Counted from the first letter of the stretch, positions 8,371-17,914 are shown. The stretch: DNA of 64,000 nucleotides from Hyphococcus luteus (GCF_002943565.1 NZ_PJCH01000005.1:186001-250000); one strand, 5' to 3'. Numbers and translations: made by a program. Notes: generated by a model not told the origin, from the sequence alone.

Positions 8371-9003
8371 ATGGCCCGCGCTTTTTCAAAAATCGCCTTT
8401 ACCGACACGGTTCGCGCCCTGCAGGCAAAGCACGGCTCCGCCGGCGCCTATGCGAAATTCCTCGCCCCCGAAGCCCCGCCGAACGATTCCCTCGGCGAGG
8501 CGGAGGCGGCGTTTATCCGCGCGCGCGACGGATTTTATCAGGCGACGGTGTCGGAAACCGGCTGGCCCTATGTGCAGTTCCGCGGCGGGCCGCCCGGCTT
8601 CATGCATGTTCTTGATGAAAAAACACTCGCCTATGCGGATTTTCGCGGCAACCGCCAATATCTTTCCGTGGGCAATCTCTTGGGGAACGGCCGCATCGCG
8701 CTCTTCTTCATGGATTATCCGAACAAGCGGCGATTAAAGCTGTTGGGACAGGCGAGCATTGTCGAAATGGAAGACCATGCAGACTTGGTGAACAGCCTTC
8801 ACACGCCCGGCTATGAGGCGAAACCGGAACGCGCTATGATCATTTCGGTCGCCGGGTATGACTGGAACTGTCCGCAACATATTCCGCAGCGCTACACGCT
8901 CGAAGAGATGGCCTCGACGCTGTCGCCTATCCGCGAAGAACTGGCGGCGCTGCGCAGGGAAAACGCCGACTTGAAAGAAAAACTCGAGGCGAAAGGCGGC
9001 TAG
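8371..9003 (+). CDS. Pyridoxamine 5'-phosphate oxidase-related FMN-binding protein
   Basis: A 210-residue flavin-binding split-barrel protein of the PNPOx-like group: FIRARDGFYQATVSETGWPYVQFRGG, then DFRGNRQYLSVGN, and RLKLLGQASI. Family members bind FMN or F420 and reduce small molecules; the substrate is unknown. The last 30 residues form a likely coiled coil (EELAALRRENADLKEKLEA), an extension that may aid dimerisation. The ATG at 8371 has ggagaa before it. It is the last gene of the TetR-controlled operon, 20 bp after the DUF1348 gene. Confidence 0.88.
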   Translation: MARAFSKIAFTDTVRALQAKHGSAGAYAKFLAPEAPPNDSLGEAEAAFIRARDGFYQATVSETGWPYVQFRGGPPGFMHVLDEKTLAYADFRGNRQYLSVGNLLGNGRIALFFMDYPNKRRLKLLGQASIVEMEDHADLVNSLHTPGYEAKPERAMIISVAGYDWNCPQHIPQRYTLEEMASTLSPIREELAALRRENADLKEKLEAKGG

Positions 9004-9017
9004 CGCCCAAACCCAAC

Positions 9018-9716
9018 CTAGCCCATGCCGCCAACGCCCTCGCGGCGGCTGTGGACAAGCTTGTCGAGATGATAGGTGCGGAGCGCTAGGACAATCCAAG
9101 CGGCGTGAAAGACGATCCCCAGCGCGAGGATGAACGAGCCGTGAAACGGTCCCACCGCCATGCGCGTGAAAAGCTCGTCTACGGATGAAATCGGCGTCGG
9201 ATGAATGATGATCTTGCCGGCGTATGCGATCGCCTGAAAAGCGAATATCCACATATAGTTGCGGCGCAAGCGCCGGCCCATGGCCCGCCAGAAGCCGATA
9301 TGATATTGCGGCGTCAGATAATCCTTCGCCAGAACGTCCTGCCACTGGCCCGGATCGGGACGCGCCGAGCGAAGCAGCAAAGGCGCGTAGAAATTCGTTT
9401 CAATCCAGCGGCAGCGCGCGCGCCAGACATTGAAATAGCGGTAGCGCCGCGATTCCAAAATGAGAAACATGCAGATTAAAATGCCGACCAAGAGGAGCGG
9501 CAGCGGCGAGGCCTGCGGCGTCGCATAAGTGATCGACAGCGCGATGCCGAGCGTCACCACCGACCAGTTGGTGGTGTTGTCGAGCCGCGTGCGCCAGATG
9601 GTCGAGCGATAGACCTCGCCCCGGTAAAGATGGGCGAGCGCGCCGATTTCCGATGAGTCGAGCTTGTTGCCCGTGCCCCCCGGCGGCGACTCCCATTGCT
9701 CCCATTGTTCTCTCAT
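9018..9716 (-). CDS. DUF2270 family membrane protein
   Basis: A 232-residue protein matching DUF2270: LAHLYRGEVYRSTIWRTRLD followed by paired helices (WSVVTLGIALSITYA, LLVGILICMFLILESRRYRY) and a C-terminal pair (YMWIFAFQAIAYAGKIII, SFILALGIVFHAAWIVLAL). Four transmembrane segments are visible. The function is unknown. The ATG at 9716 is the first that begins the conserved part; a longer frame to 9803 would run toward the divergent MATE gene and is unlikely. Confidence 0.8.
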   Translation of the reverse strand: MREQWEQWESPPGGTGNKLDSSEIGALAHLYRGEVYRSTIWRTRLDNTTNWSVVTLGIALSITYATPQASPLPLLLVGILICMFLILESRRYRYFNVWRARCRWIETNFYAPLLLRSARPDPGQWQDVLAKDYLTPQYHIGFWRAMGRRLRRNYMWIFAFQAIAYAGKIIIHPTPISSVDELFTRMAVGPFHGSFILALGIVFHAAWIVLALRTYHLDKLVHSRREGVGGMG

Positions 9717-9781
9717 TGCCCGCCATTGTCCGCCGTTCGCCCCGAGGTGACAAGCCGCGCGAGAGCGATTAGGCGGAAGAG

Positions 9782-11152
9782 ATGACCGCAAGCGCCGACA
9801 CAATTTCCTATCGCGCCATCCTGCGCCTCGCCTGGCCGGCCTCGGTCGCCGCGTCGGTGACGCCGCTTCTGGGCGCGGTCGACGTCTGGGCGCTGGCCCA
9901 GTCGGCGCGCCCGCTCGACATCGCCGCCGTGGGGCTCGGCTCGGTGATCTTCTCGCTCGCCTACTGGACTTTCGGCTTCATCCGCATGAGCGTTGCGGGG
10001 CTCACCGCGCAAGCCGCGGGCGGCGAAGACGAGGCGGAAGCGCGCGCCTCCCTCATTCGCGGGGCCATGATCGGCGGCGCGGTCGGGCTCGCGCTTGTCG
10101 CCCTGCAACTCCCCATCGGCTATTTCGCTTTCGAGCTCCTTTCCACCGGATCGGAGGCGAGCGCGGAAACCCTTTCCAATGGTCGGACCTATTTCGACAT
10201 CCGCATCTGGGGCGCGCCTTTCGCCCTCGCCTCCTACGCCGCCTTCGGCTGGCTGACTGCGCGTGGGCGCACGGATTACCTGATGGCCGTCAGCGTGTTC
10301 ATGACGGCGCTCAATATCGCGCTCGATTACTGGTTCGTGGTGGGGCTCGGCTGGGGCGCGGCCGGCGTCGCCGCGGGCACGCTGATCGCGGAAATCACCG
10401 GCTTTCTTGTCGCCGTCCTTTTCGTTCTTTCCGTGATGAAAAGCCATGGCGGGATCGCCGCGCACTGGCGCCCGGATAATTTTTGGCATCCCGCGCGCGT
10501 CAAACGCACCCTGTCGATCAATTTCGACATCTTTATCCGCACGCTCCTTCTCGCCTTCTGCTTCGCTTGGTTCGTGCAGCGCTCGGGCGCCTTCGGGGAC
10601 GCGACGCTGGCCGCCAACCAGGCGCTGTTGCAGCTCTTTCTGTTTACGGGGCTGGCCCTCGACGGCACGGCGATCGCTGCGGAGACGCTCGTCGGCCAAG
10701 CCCTAGGACGAAAGAAGGGGGGGGCGCGCGACCGCGTTGCGGCGAAGGCGCGCTACGTCATGGCCGTGCGCAAGACTTTCATCCTCGCCGGCGCGGCGGC
10801 GGTCGCCTTCGTTCTTTTCTACTGGCTCGCGGGCGATCCGCTGATCGCGCTGTTAACGCCGGAAGGACCGATCCGCGCGGCCATGAAAACCTACATGCCA
10901 TGGGTGATCGTCAGCCCCCTGATGGTGGTCATTGGTTTTCAACTCGACGGAATTTTCATCGGCGCGACGCGAGCGACGGAAATGCGCGATTCGATGATCG
11001 TGTCCGCTTTCATCTTTATCCCGGCCTCGCTCTGGTTCGCCGGGCAGTGGGGCAATCATGGGCTTTGGGCGGCGTTCTCAATCTATTTCCTGTTGCGCGC
11101 GGCGACCCTCATGGTCTGGCTGCCGCGCATCGAAAAATCTTTCGCGAATTAA
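9782..11152 (+). CDS. MATE family efflux transporter (DinF-like)
   Basis: A 456-residue protein with 12 hydrophobic segments and the DinF-subgroup pattern: ILRLAWPASVAASVTPLLGAVDVWAL at the start, FGFIRMSVAGLTAQAAG near residue 62, and FTGLALDGTAIAAETLVGQALG near residue 290. The family exports drugs, metabolites or toxins in exchange for H+ or Na+. The ribosome site aggcgga precedes the ATG. The stop codon overlaps that of pyrD on the other strand. Confidence 0.93.
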   Translation: MTASADTISYRAILRLAWPASVAASVTPLLGAVDVWALAQSARPLDIAAVGLGSVIFSLAYWTFGFIRMSVAGLTAQAAGGEDEAEARASLIRGAMIGGAVGLALVALQLPIGYFAFELLSTGSEASAETLSNGRTYFDIRIWGAPFALASYAAFGWLTARGRTDYLMAVSVFMTALNIALDYWFVVGLGWGAAGVAAGTLIAEITGFLVAVLFVLSVMKSHGGIAAHWRPDNFWHPARVKRTLSINFDIFIRTLLLAFCFAWFVQRSGAFGDATLAANQALLQLFLFTGLALDGTAIAAETLVGQALGRKKGGARDRVAAKARYVMAVRKTFILAGAAAVAFVLFYWLAGDPLIALLTPEGPIRAAMKTYMPWVIVSPLMVVIGFQLDGIFIGATRATEMRDSMIVSAFIFIPASLWFAGQWGNHGLWAAFSIYFLLRAATLMVWLPRIEKSFAN

Positions 11153-12207
11153 CGCGCGGCGGCGCCCACCGCCTCGGCGATGGTCTGAAACCCATCCGCA
11201 TCGAGATATGAGGGCAACTCATTGAGAATGCGCAAAAGCAGGCCCGGCCCTTCATAGACGAGCGCCGTATAAAGCTGCACGAGAGACGCACCGGCGAGGA
11301 TTTTTTCATAAGCGTCCCGCGCCGAAGAAACGCCGCCGACGCCGATGAGCGGAACCTCCGCGCCGACAGTCCCGTAGAACTCTTTCAACAGCGCTGTCGA
11401 CATGGCGAAAAGCGGCTTGCCGGAGAGGCCGCCTTTCTCTTCCGCCTTCGCGCTGCGCAAATTCGGGGCGCGGGTGATGGTCGTATTGGAGATGATCAGC
11501 CCGTCGAGCGCCGTGGCGCGCGCGATATCGGCGATGTCCGCCTTGTCTTCGTCGGCGAGATCCGGCGCGATTTTCAAAAACACCGGCGTTCCGGGCGCCG
11601 CGTCGTCCCGCGCCGTCAGAACGCGGCGCATCAGTTCTTCGAGCGTCGACTTGCCCTGCAGCGCGCGCAAGCCCGGCGTGTTGGGCGAGGAGATGTTCAC
11701 CGTGAAAAAATCGACGAGCCCGGCCAGCCCCCTGACGCCCGTGACGTAATCTTCCGCACGGTCTTCTGAATCCTTATTGGCGCCGAGATTGACGCCGACA
11801 ATGCCTTTGCGCTCGCGCGCTTTCAATCGCGCCGCGACCACCTCGAGCCCGTCATTATTGAAGCCATAGCGGTTGATAACGCCCGCATCGGCGCGCAGGC
11901 GAAAAACGCGCGGGCGCGGATTGCCCTCTTGCGGACGCGGCGTCACGGCGCCGACTTCCACAAAACCGAAACCGAGATCGAGCGCCGCGTCGGCGGCCTC
12001 CGCATTCTTATCGAATCCGGCGGCGAGGCCCAGAATATTCGGAAAGGAAAGCCCGGCCACCTCCATGGCGAGGTGCGGCGTCTCAAGCGAGACTTTCGGT
12101 CCCCAGCCGTCTTTCAGCATGCGGATGGTGAGGTAATGGGCGGTTTCCGCATCCACTGCGCCCAGGACCTTCGCCCCCAGCTCGGCCAGCCAGACCGGCG
12201 TCCTCAC
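11149..12207 (-). CDS. pyrD: Dihydroorotate dehydrogenase (quinone), class 2
   Basis: A 352-residue membrane-associated flavoenzyme of pyrimidine synthesis. The N-terminal helix (VWLAELGAKVLGAVDAETAHYL) is the class 2 extension that docks to the membrane quinone pool. The FMN barrel shows LAAGFDKNAEAADAALDLGFGFVEVG, FNNDGLEVVAARL, NISSPNTPGLR and LIGVGGVSSARDAYEKI. The start codon is GTG at 12207, overlapping the TGA of the upstream DUF952 gene (GTGA), so the two are translationally coupled. Confidence 0.96.
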   Translation of the reverse strand: MRTPVWLAELGAKVLGAVDAETAHYLTIRMLKDGWGPKVSLETPHLAMEVAGLSFPNILGLAAGFDKNAEAADAALDLGFGFVEVGAVTPRPQEGNPRPRVFRLRADAGVINRYGFNNDGLEVVAARLKARERKGIVGVNLGANKDSEDRAEDYVTGVRGLAGLVDFFTVNISSPNTPGLRALQGKSTLEELMRRVLTARDDAAPGTPVFLKIAPDLADEDKADIADIARATALDGLIISNTTITRAPNLRSAKAEEKGGLSGKPLFAMSTALLKEFYGTVGAEVPLIGVGGVSSARDAYEKILAGASLVQLYTALVYEGPGLLLRILNELPSYLDADGFQTIAEAVGAAAR

Positions 12208-12560
12208 TGCGGCTCTCCGAAAGAAAAGCCCTCGCCGTCGCGCCGGAGCGGGATGACGGCCGCCACGTCTTCCCGGCGCAGATCGCGATATAGGTGCGGG
12301 AAGGCCTCGCCCCGCTTCGGCGCAAGCTCGAATTTCACATCGTCCGCGATCGGCGCCAGCGGGATTTCCAGCGCCAGAAGATCGTCGACGCCAGCGAAAT
12401 GCAGCCGCGCGGTTTCAAGCGCCTGCTCCTTCGTCGACAGATGCATATAGCCGTCTTTGAGGTCGATATCGCGCTTGGGCGCGACGCCGCTCGCTTGCGC
12501 TTCGCGCCATTCGGCGGCGCTCGCCAGCCTGTAGACGAATTCCGGTCGGGGTTTTGACAT
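12204..12560 (-). CDS. DUF952 family protein
   Basis: A 118-residue protein of the DUF952 family: FVYRLASAAEWREAQASG, then KDGYMHLSTKEQALETARLHF and FPHLYRDLRREDV. The fold is small alpha/beta; the function is not known. The ATG at 12560 is preceded by ggggaag; an upstream in-frame start (12587) lacks support. It overlaps pyrD by 4 bp, a pairing often seen in alphaproteobacteria. Confidence 0.85.
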   Translation of the reverse strand: MSKPRPEFVYRLASAAEWREAQASGVAPKRDIDLKDGYMHLSTKEQALETARLHFAGVDDLLALEIPLAPIADDVKFELAPKRGEAFPHLYRDLRREDVAAVIPLRRDGEGFSFGEPQ

Positions 12561-12657
12561 GGGGCTTCCCCTAGCGCGCTGCGCCAAAAGGGTCCAGCGC
12601 CAGTCTTCATGGCGTCAAGCTGGACGCGGGCGGCGAGCAAGGACAAAGTGCGCGCCC

Positions 12658-14022
12658 ATGAAACCCATGCGCCTTCTTGGCGGCGCCCTCTTCGCCGCCC
12701 TCGCCGCTCTCTTGTCCTACGCCGCCGGCCTCGATCAGCCGGTCACGGCCACCATCGCGATCACGGCGCTCACCGCCTTCTGGTGGGTGAGCGAGGCCCT
12801 GCCGATCCCGGCGACGTCGCTGGTTCCTTTCGCGCTCTTCCCTCTCGCCGGGGTCCTCGACCAGCGTGAGGCGGCCGCCGCGCTCGGCTCTTACGTCATC
12901 GTCCTCCTGATGGCGTCCTTCATGCTGTCGAAGGCGCTGGAGCGCTCGGGAGCCCATGAACGCCTTGCGCTTTACATGATCAAGCTGGTGGGCGGCACGG
13001 GCCGCCGCCTCGTCATCGGCTTCATGGTCGCGGCGGCGGTGTTATCCATGTGGATATCCAACACCGCGACGACGCTGATGCTCGCCACCATGGCGTTTGC
13101 GATCCTGGCGCGCACGAACGATCCGAAGCTCGGCCCGGCGCTGCTGCTCGGCATCGCCTATGCGGCGTCCTTCGGCGGCACAGCGAGCCTCATCGGCACG
13201 CCGCCCAATCTCATTTTCGCGGAAAATTTCCTGCTCTCCACCGGCGAGGAATATTCCTTCCTGCAATGGATGAGCATCGGCCTGCCGGTCGTCATCGTCG
13301 GCCTGCCGCTGATGGCGCTTTACCTGACGCGCTCGCTTGCCGGCGTCAAAACCCCGGCGCTCCCCGATCCCGGCCCGTGGCGCACGGACGAAAAACGCAC
13401 GCTGATCGTCTTCGCAATCGCCATCGCCCTGTGGATCACGCGCATCGAACCCTTCGGCGGCTGGTCGGGCCTCCTCGGCATGGAGGACGCCGGGGATTCC
13501 ACCGTCGCGATCTTCGCCGTCGTCCTCATGTTCCTCGTCCCGAACGGCAAGGGCAGCGCGCTCCTCGACTGGAAGACGGCGGGCGACATTCCCTGGGGCA
13601 TGCTGCTCCTCTTTGCAGGGGGCATCTGCATCGCCAGCGCCTTTCGCGCGAGCGGCCTCGACGTCCTGATCGGCGATCAATTGTCAGGGCTCGCCAATGC
13701 GCCGGTGTTTTTGATGATGCTCGGCCTTTGCCTTTCGGTGACATTCCTCACCGAAGTCACATCGAACACGGCGACGGCCAACCTCCTCATGCCGCTCCTC
13801 GCCGCGGTCGCGACGGGCGCGGGCATGAAACCGGAACTCCTGATGATCCCGGCCGTGTTCTCCTGCTCCTGCGCCTTCATGCTGCCCGTGGCGACGGCCC
13901 CGAACGCCATCATTTACGGCACGGGCCGCGTCTCCATAGGGCGCATGGCGCGCGAAGGCGCCGGGCTCAATATCATTGTCGCCTTTGTCGTCGCCAGCGT
14001 CTGTTGGGCGCTGCTCAGATGA
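12658..14022 (+). CDS. DASS (SLC13) family sodium:anion symporter
   Basis: A 454-residue transporter of the divalent anion:Na+ symporter family (CitT/SdcS/VcINDY group). Both SNT motifs that build the substrate and Na+ sites are present: SMWISNTATTLMLATM near residue 130 and EVTSNTATANLLMP near residue 370, plus ATAPNAIIYGTG near the end. Expected substrates are C4-dicarboxylates, citrate or sulfate; the sequence does not decide. The ATG at 12658 starts MKPMRLLGG with the first membrane helix directly after. It is coupled to the next gene by ATGA. Confidence 0.9.
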   Translation: MKPMRLLGGALFAALAALLSYAAGLDQPVTATIAITALTAFWWVSEALPIPATSLVPFALFPLAGVLDQREAAAALGSYVIVLLMASFMLSKALERSGAHERLALYMIKLVGGTGRRLVIGFMVAAAVLSMWISNTATTLMLATMAFAILARTNDPKLGPALLLGIAYAASFGGTASLIGTPPNLIFAENFLLSTGEEYSFLQWMSIGLPVVIVGLPLMALYLTRSLAGVKTPALPDPGPWRTDEKRTLIVFAIAIALWITRIEPFGGWSGLLGMEDAGDSTVAIFAVVLMFLVPNGKGSALLDWKTAGDIPWGMLLLFAGGICIASAFRASGLDVLIGDQLSGLANAPVFLMMLGLCLSVTFLTEVTSNTATANLLMPLLAAVATGAGMKPELLMIPAVFSCSCAFMLPVATAPNAIIYGTGRVSIGRMAREGAGLNIIVAFVVASVCWALLR

Positions 14023-14420
14023 GCGCGCTGAAAGCCGGCCTTGTCTATTTTCTGTCGGTTTTCGCCGTCGGCTTCATGCTCGGGACGATCCGGGTCCTCC
14101 TAATCGAACCGCATCTCGGCGCGCTCGGCGCCGTTCTTCTCGAAACGCCTTTCATCCTCGCCGCGAGCTGGCTTTTCTGCCGCTGTTGGATCGGGCGTTT
14201 CAATGTCCCCTCGGCGCTTGTCTCGCGGCTTGGGATGGGCGCTATTGCGTTCGCTTTGTTGATCGCTGCGGAAATTCTGCTTGGGCTTTACGGTTTCGGG
14301 CGCTCCCTCGCCGACCAGATCGCTGCTTGGAGGTCGCCGCCCGGCGCCCTCGGCCTTGCAGGGCAAATCCTGTTTGGCCTCTTTCCGCTCGTGCAAGGGC
14401 TGACAGAAAAGATCCGCTAG
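14019..14420 (+). CDS. Small four-helix membrane protein, unknown
   Basis: A 133-residue protein with four predicted membrane helices (GLVYFLSVFAVGFMLGTIRVLL, LGAVLLETPFILAASWLF, MGAIAFALLIAAEILLGLYGF, LAGQILFGLFPLVQGL). The ATG overlaps the TGA of the DASS transporter (ATGA), which indicates coupled translation and perhaps a joint role. I do not recognise a characterised family. Its stop overlaps the stop of the opposing permease gene. Confidence 0.75.
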   Translation: MSALKAGLVYFLSVFAVGFMLGTIRVLLIEPHLGALGAVLLETPFILAASWLFCRCWIGRFNVPSALVSRLGMGAIAFALLIAAEILLGLYGFGRSLADQIAAWRSPPGALGLAGQILFGLFPLVQGLTEKIR

Positions 14421-15652
14421 ACATCCGCCGGGGCGGCGAAGATGACGATCGCGGCCGCCAAAACCACGCAGAAAGCAAACAGCGCCATCAGACCATAATT
14501 TTTGTTGCGCCGCGCGGCGAGCGCCGCCTGCAGCGATTGCAGGGCGTAATAGAGGACAAACGCTTTCGAGGCGTAGGCGATGATCTCATAGATGTTCGCG
14601 GCCCAGATGATCGCGATCGCCACGACCGCCGTCGTGACATCGCCCGCTTTCACCGAAACCTTGCCTTTCGCCGTTTCCGACAACAGCCCGCCAGCGCCAT
14701 TCATGTCCGCGACCGCCGCGGAAAACTGCGAAGCGAGCGCGGCGAGTATGATCATCGGCGCCGCCGCCGCGCCGATGGGCGCCAGCATGTCGATGATCGC
14801 CGTCTCCCCGCCCTCTTCCGGCAAGCCGTTTTTGAAATAGCCGGTGATCAAGAGGACGAAAGAAATGTAGATCGCCGTCGACAGCCATTGGGCGCGGCGC
14901 ATGGTTTTAACACGCATTTCGCCGTCATATTCGTCGCCGAGATAGCGCGAGGTCTCGAAGCCCTGCACCAGGATGACAAGCCCTAAGAGGATCTTGAACT
15001 CCGCCCAGCCATGAGGATGCGCCGGCGCCGTCCAGGCGAAATCGCCGCCCGCAAGCATCAGCCCCGTCGCAAGGCCAAGCGCCGCGAGAAGCCCCGCAAT
15101 GACGCAAAGCTTGAGGCCCACGGCGGCGACCTCGAGCCGTTCGAGGGCGCGCAGGCCCCCGACGCCGCCCATGGCGCCGAGAAACGCGATCACCACGGTC
15201 GCGATGATCCGGATCCAGAAAGGATCGGTGATGTCCCCGAAACGAAGACCGAAAGCGGCGAAGAGATTGATATAATAGGCGACGGAAATGAAATAGGCGA
15301 GCGACAGGGTGCCTTGCGAGGCGCGCTCCAAGATGGAGACGGTTTTCGTATGGCCCTTCGCCAGCGCCGGCTCCACATGAGCGATGTTGTAACGGATCGC
15401 CGATCCGAAGAGATAGGCGATGAGGCACAGCCCGCTCATCGCGATCCAGGCTTTCGTCCCGGCCGCATGGGCGAGGATCGGCCCCGCCACCAGGAAGCCA
15501 GAGCCGATGATCGAGGCGAGCGGCGTCACCGTCGCCCGCCAGGACGGCGACGTCCTCAGCTTGGGATGAAAGAAGACGCCCAGACAAAGAAGGGCGACAA
15601 TCATCAAAACGAGGTTTGAGGCCGAAAGAAAAGACGCGCTCGCCGCTTCCAC
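14417..15652 (-). CDS. APC/LeuT-fold-like permease, substrate unknown
   Basis: A 411-residue integral membrane protein with about 11-12 hydrophobic helices. An unwound Gly-rich first core segment (TPLASIIGSGFLVAGPILAHAAG, residues 43-65) and FISVAYYINLFAAFG resemble amino acid-polyamine-organocation or LeuT-fold transporters, but I do not recognise a named subfamily. It reads toward the DASS pair and away from the TerB gene. Confidence 0.65.
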   Translation of the reverse strand: MEAASASFLSASNLVLMIVALLCLGVFFHPKLRTSPSWRATVTPLASIIGSGFLVAGPILAHAAGTKAWIAMSGLCLIAYLFGSAIRYNIAHVEPALAKGHTKTVSILERASQGTLSLAYFISVAYYINLFAAFGLRFGDITDPFWIRIIATVVIAFLGAMGGVGGLRALERLEVAAVGLKLCVIAGLLAALGLATGLMLAGGDFAWTAPAHPHGWAEFKILLGLVILVQGFETSRYLGDEYDGEMRVKTMRRAQWLSTAIYISFVLLITGYFKNGLPEEGGETAIIDMLAPIGAAAAPMIILAALASQFSAAVADMNGAGGLLSETAKGKVSVKAGDVTTAVVAIAIIWAANIYEIIAYASKAFVLYYALQSLQAALAARRNKNYGLMALFAFCVVLAAAIVIFAAPADV

Positions 15653-15672
15653 CGGTTATGATCCTTTTCGGA

Positions 15673-16107
15673 TCAGGACGCCCCTTCGAGCGTCATGTGC
15701 CGCGCCCGGGCCGAATGTTCGATCGCGGCGGCGCCGTCGTCACTAATGCGCAGCGCATCGCGAATAAGCTCAAGAATGCGGATTTCGGTAACGTCGAGCT
15801 TCTCGTCCGCGGTCACCACGTCGACAACGGCGGCGTAAGCCGTCTCGCTGAGAAAATCCGGCAGCGCCGCGGCCGCGGATTCAAGCACCTTGTGAAGCCC
15901 GCCCTCCGACGACATCAACTCGCCGCAGGCTTCAGCCATCGCCACCAGCCCGTTTTCGTCGGACTCGGAGAACATGGGAAAAGACCGCACCACCCGGCCA
16001 ATGGTTCTGAGCTCATCATCCGTGATGGAGCCGTCGGAAGCCGACGTCATGACCATCAGATAGATGACCGCTTCCTGAGGGGTGAGATTGGCGAGGCTGC
16101 CGGCCAT
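15673..16107 (-). CDS. TerB-like (tellurite resistance family) protein
   Basis: A 144-residue acidic helical protein with the TerB pattern: LTPQEAVIYLMVMTSASDGSITDDEL near the start, a repeat-like VVDVVTADEKLDVTEIRILELIRDAL later, each with acidic residues that could bind metal. TerB domains are linked to tellurite resistance and membrane stress, but no other ter gene is near, so this is a stand-alone copy. aggag lies seven bases before the ATG at 16107. It sits just upstream of the permease gene on the same strand (20-bp gap). Confidence 0.8.
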   Translation of the reverse strand: MAGSLANLTPQEAVIYLMVMTSASDGSITDDELRTIGRVVRSFPMFSESDENGLVAMAEACGELMSSEGGLHKVLESAAAALPDFLSETAYAAVVDVVTADEKLDVTEIRILELIRDALRISDDGAAAIEHSARARHMTLEGAS

Positions 16108-16288
16108 GGAAAGGCTCCTGTCTGAACGGGCGGGATCGGTTCGCCCGGAACCTAGCGGCGGGGCGGGGAAACGGCAACCGCGGCGAAGCGGCGAGCGAAA
16201 GCCGGCCAAAACCTGTTCGGGGCGGTCATTGACCTTGGCGCCTGCGGCGTTAAACCTCCCTTCTCTTTTGTTCCCGAAAGCACCCCCG

Positions 16289-17872
16289 ATGACCGCCCTG
16301 CAGATCAAAGATTTCACCGCCGAAGACGCCGCCCAGGCCAAAAGCTGGCCGTTTCAGGAAGCCCGCTCCCTGATCAAGCGCATGGAGAAGGTGAAAAAGG
16401 ACGGGCCGGTGGTGTTCGAGACCGGCTACGGCCCGTCGGGCCCGCCCCATATCGGGACGTTCGGCGAGGTGGCGCGCACCACCATGGTGCGCCGAGCCTT
16501 CGAGTTGCTCACGGGCCGCGAAACGCGCCTCATCGCCTTTTCCGACGACATGGACGGCATGCGCAAAGTCCCGCCCCATGTGCCGAACCAGGAACTGCTC
16601 AGCGACTATCTGCAAAAGCCGCTTACCGTCGTCCCGGACCCGTGGGACGAGCATGAAAGCTTCGCCCACCACAACAACGCCAAACTGCGCGCCTTCCTCG
16701 ACCAGTTCGGGTTCCAATACGAGTTCATGTCGTCCACCGACTGCTATCGCGAGGGCGCGTTCGACGACACGCTGATCCGCGTTCTGGAGCGTTACGATCA
16801 GGTGATGGAGATCATCCTGCCGACGCTCGGCGAAGAACGGCGCGCCAGCTATTCGCCGATCCTGCCGATCTCGCCGAAGACGGGCCGTGTTCTTTACGTC
16901 CCGATGCTCGAGATCGACGCAAAAAAAGGCGAAGTCGTTTTCGAGGACGAAGACGGCGAGAAAACCCGCATGAGCGTCGCGGGCGGCGCGGCGAAGCTGC
17001 AATGGAAAGTCGACTGGGCCGGGCGCTGGCACGCGCTCGGCGTCGATTATGAAATGTCGGGCGAAGACCTCACGGAATCCGTGCGCCTATCGAACCGCAT
17101 CGTCAAAACGCTCGGCGCCGAACCGCCGGCGGGCTTCAACTATCAGCTCTTTGTCGACGAAGAAGGCAAGAAAATTTCCAAGACCAAGGGCAACGGCATC
17201 ACCATCGAGGAGTGGCTCACCTACGCCTCGCCGGAAAGCCTGTCGCTTTACATGTTCCAGAATCCGAAATCGGCGAAGAAGCTCTATTTCGACATCATTC
17301 CGAAAACGGCGGACGAATACTGGACGCATCTTGAAAAATATGCGGGCCAGGAAGGCGGCAAGGCGCTCGACAATCCGGTCTGGCATATTCACGAAGGCAA
17401 ACCGCCGGCGGTCCTGCCGCCGGTGAATTTCGCCATGCTGCTCAATCTCGTCAGCGCCTGCGGATCCGCCGAGGCCGAGACGATCCGCGGGTTCATCCGC
17501 AAATATCGCCCCGATGCGAGCGACGCGGAATTCGCCGCAGCCGACGCCATGATCGGCTATGCGGAGCGCTATTTCGAACGCTTCATCAAGCCGACCAAAA
17601 AATTCCGCTCACCGACGGACAAAGAGCGCGCGGCGCTTGAAATGCTCTCGGCGCGACTGAAGGAAATCGGCGAAGACGGATCCGAAGACGACTACCAGAC
17701 TGCGGTTTTCGATGCGGGCAAAGCGCAAGGCTTCGAAAACATCCGCGACTGGTTCAAAGGGCTTTACGAAGTGGTCTTCGGCCAGGAAGCGGGCCCGCGC
17801 ATGGGCCCCTTCACCAAGATCTACGGCGCCGGCGCGACGGCGAAACTGATCGACGAGGCGCTGGCGCGCTGA
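16289..17872 (+). CDS. lysS: Lysyl-tRNA synthetase, class I
   Basis: A 527-residue class I LysRS, the archaeal/alphaproteobacterial type unrelated to the common class II enzyme. HIGH-type motif GPPHIGTFGE at residues 51-60, KMSKS variant GKKISKTKGNGITIEEWL near 290, and an alpha-helical C-terminal anticodon domain. The start at 16289 (MTALQIKDF) gives the usual family length; an upstream open frame to 16082 runs antisense over the TerB start and is not used. Confidence 0.95.
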   Translation: MTALQIKDFTAEDAAQAKSWPFQEARSLIKRMEKVKKDGPVVFETGYGPSGPPHIGTFGEVARTTMVRRAFELLTGRETRLIAFSDDMDGMRKVPPHVPNQELLSDYLQKPLTVVPDPWDEHESFAHHNNAKLRAFLDQFGFQYEFMSSTDCYREGAFDDTLIRVLERYDQVMEIILPTLGEERRASYSPILPISPKTGRVLYVPMLEIDAKKGEVVFEDEDGEKTRMSVAGGAAKLQWKVDWAGRWHALGVDYEMSGEDLTESVRLSNRIVKTLGAEPPAGFNYQLFVDEEGKKISKTKGNGITIEEWLTYASPESLSLYMFQNPKSAKKLYFDIIPKTADEYWTHLEKYAGQEGGKALDNPVWHIHEGKPPAVLPPVNFAMLLNLVSACGSAEAETIRGFIRKYRPDASDAEFAAADAMIGYAERYFERFIKPTKKFRSPTDKERAALEMLSARLKEIGEDGSEDDYQTAVFDAGKAQGFENIRDWFKGLYEVVFGQEAGPRMGPFTKIYGAGATAKLIDEALAR

Positions 17873-17914
17873 GCCCGCATCGTCCGGCGGCGTACAATTC
17901 GGACAAAATCCTGG

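Noticed and set aside
15673-16107. Tellurite resistance operon
   Set aside because: Only a TerB-like gene is present; no terC, terD or terZ homologue is nearby.
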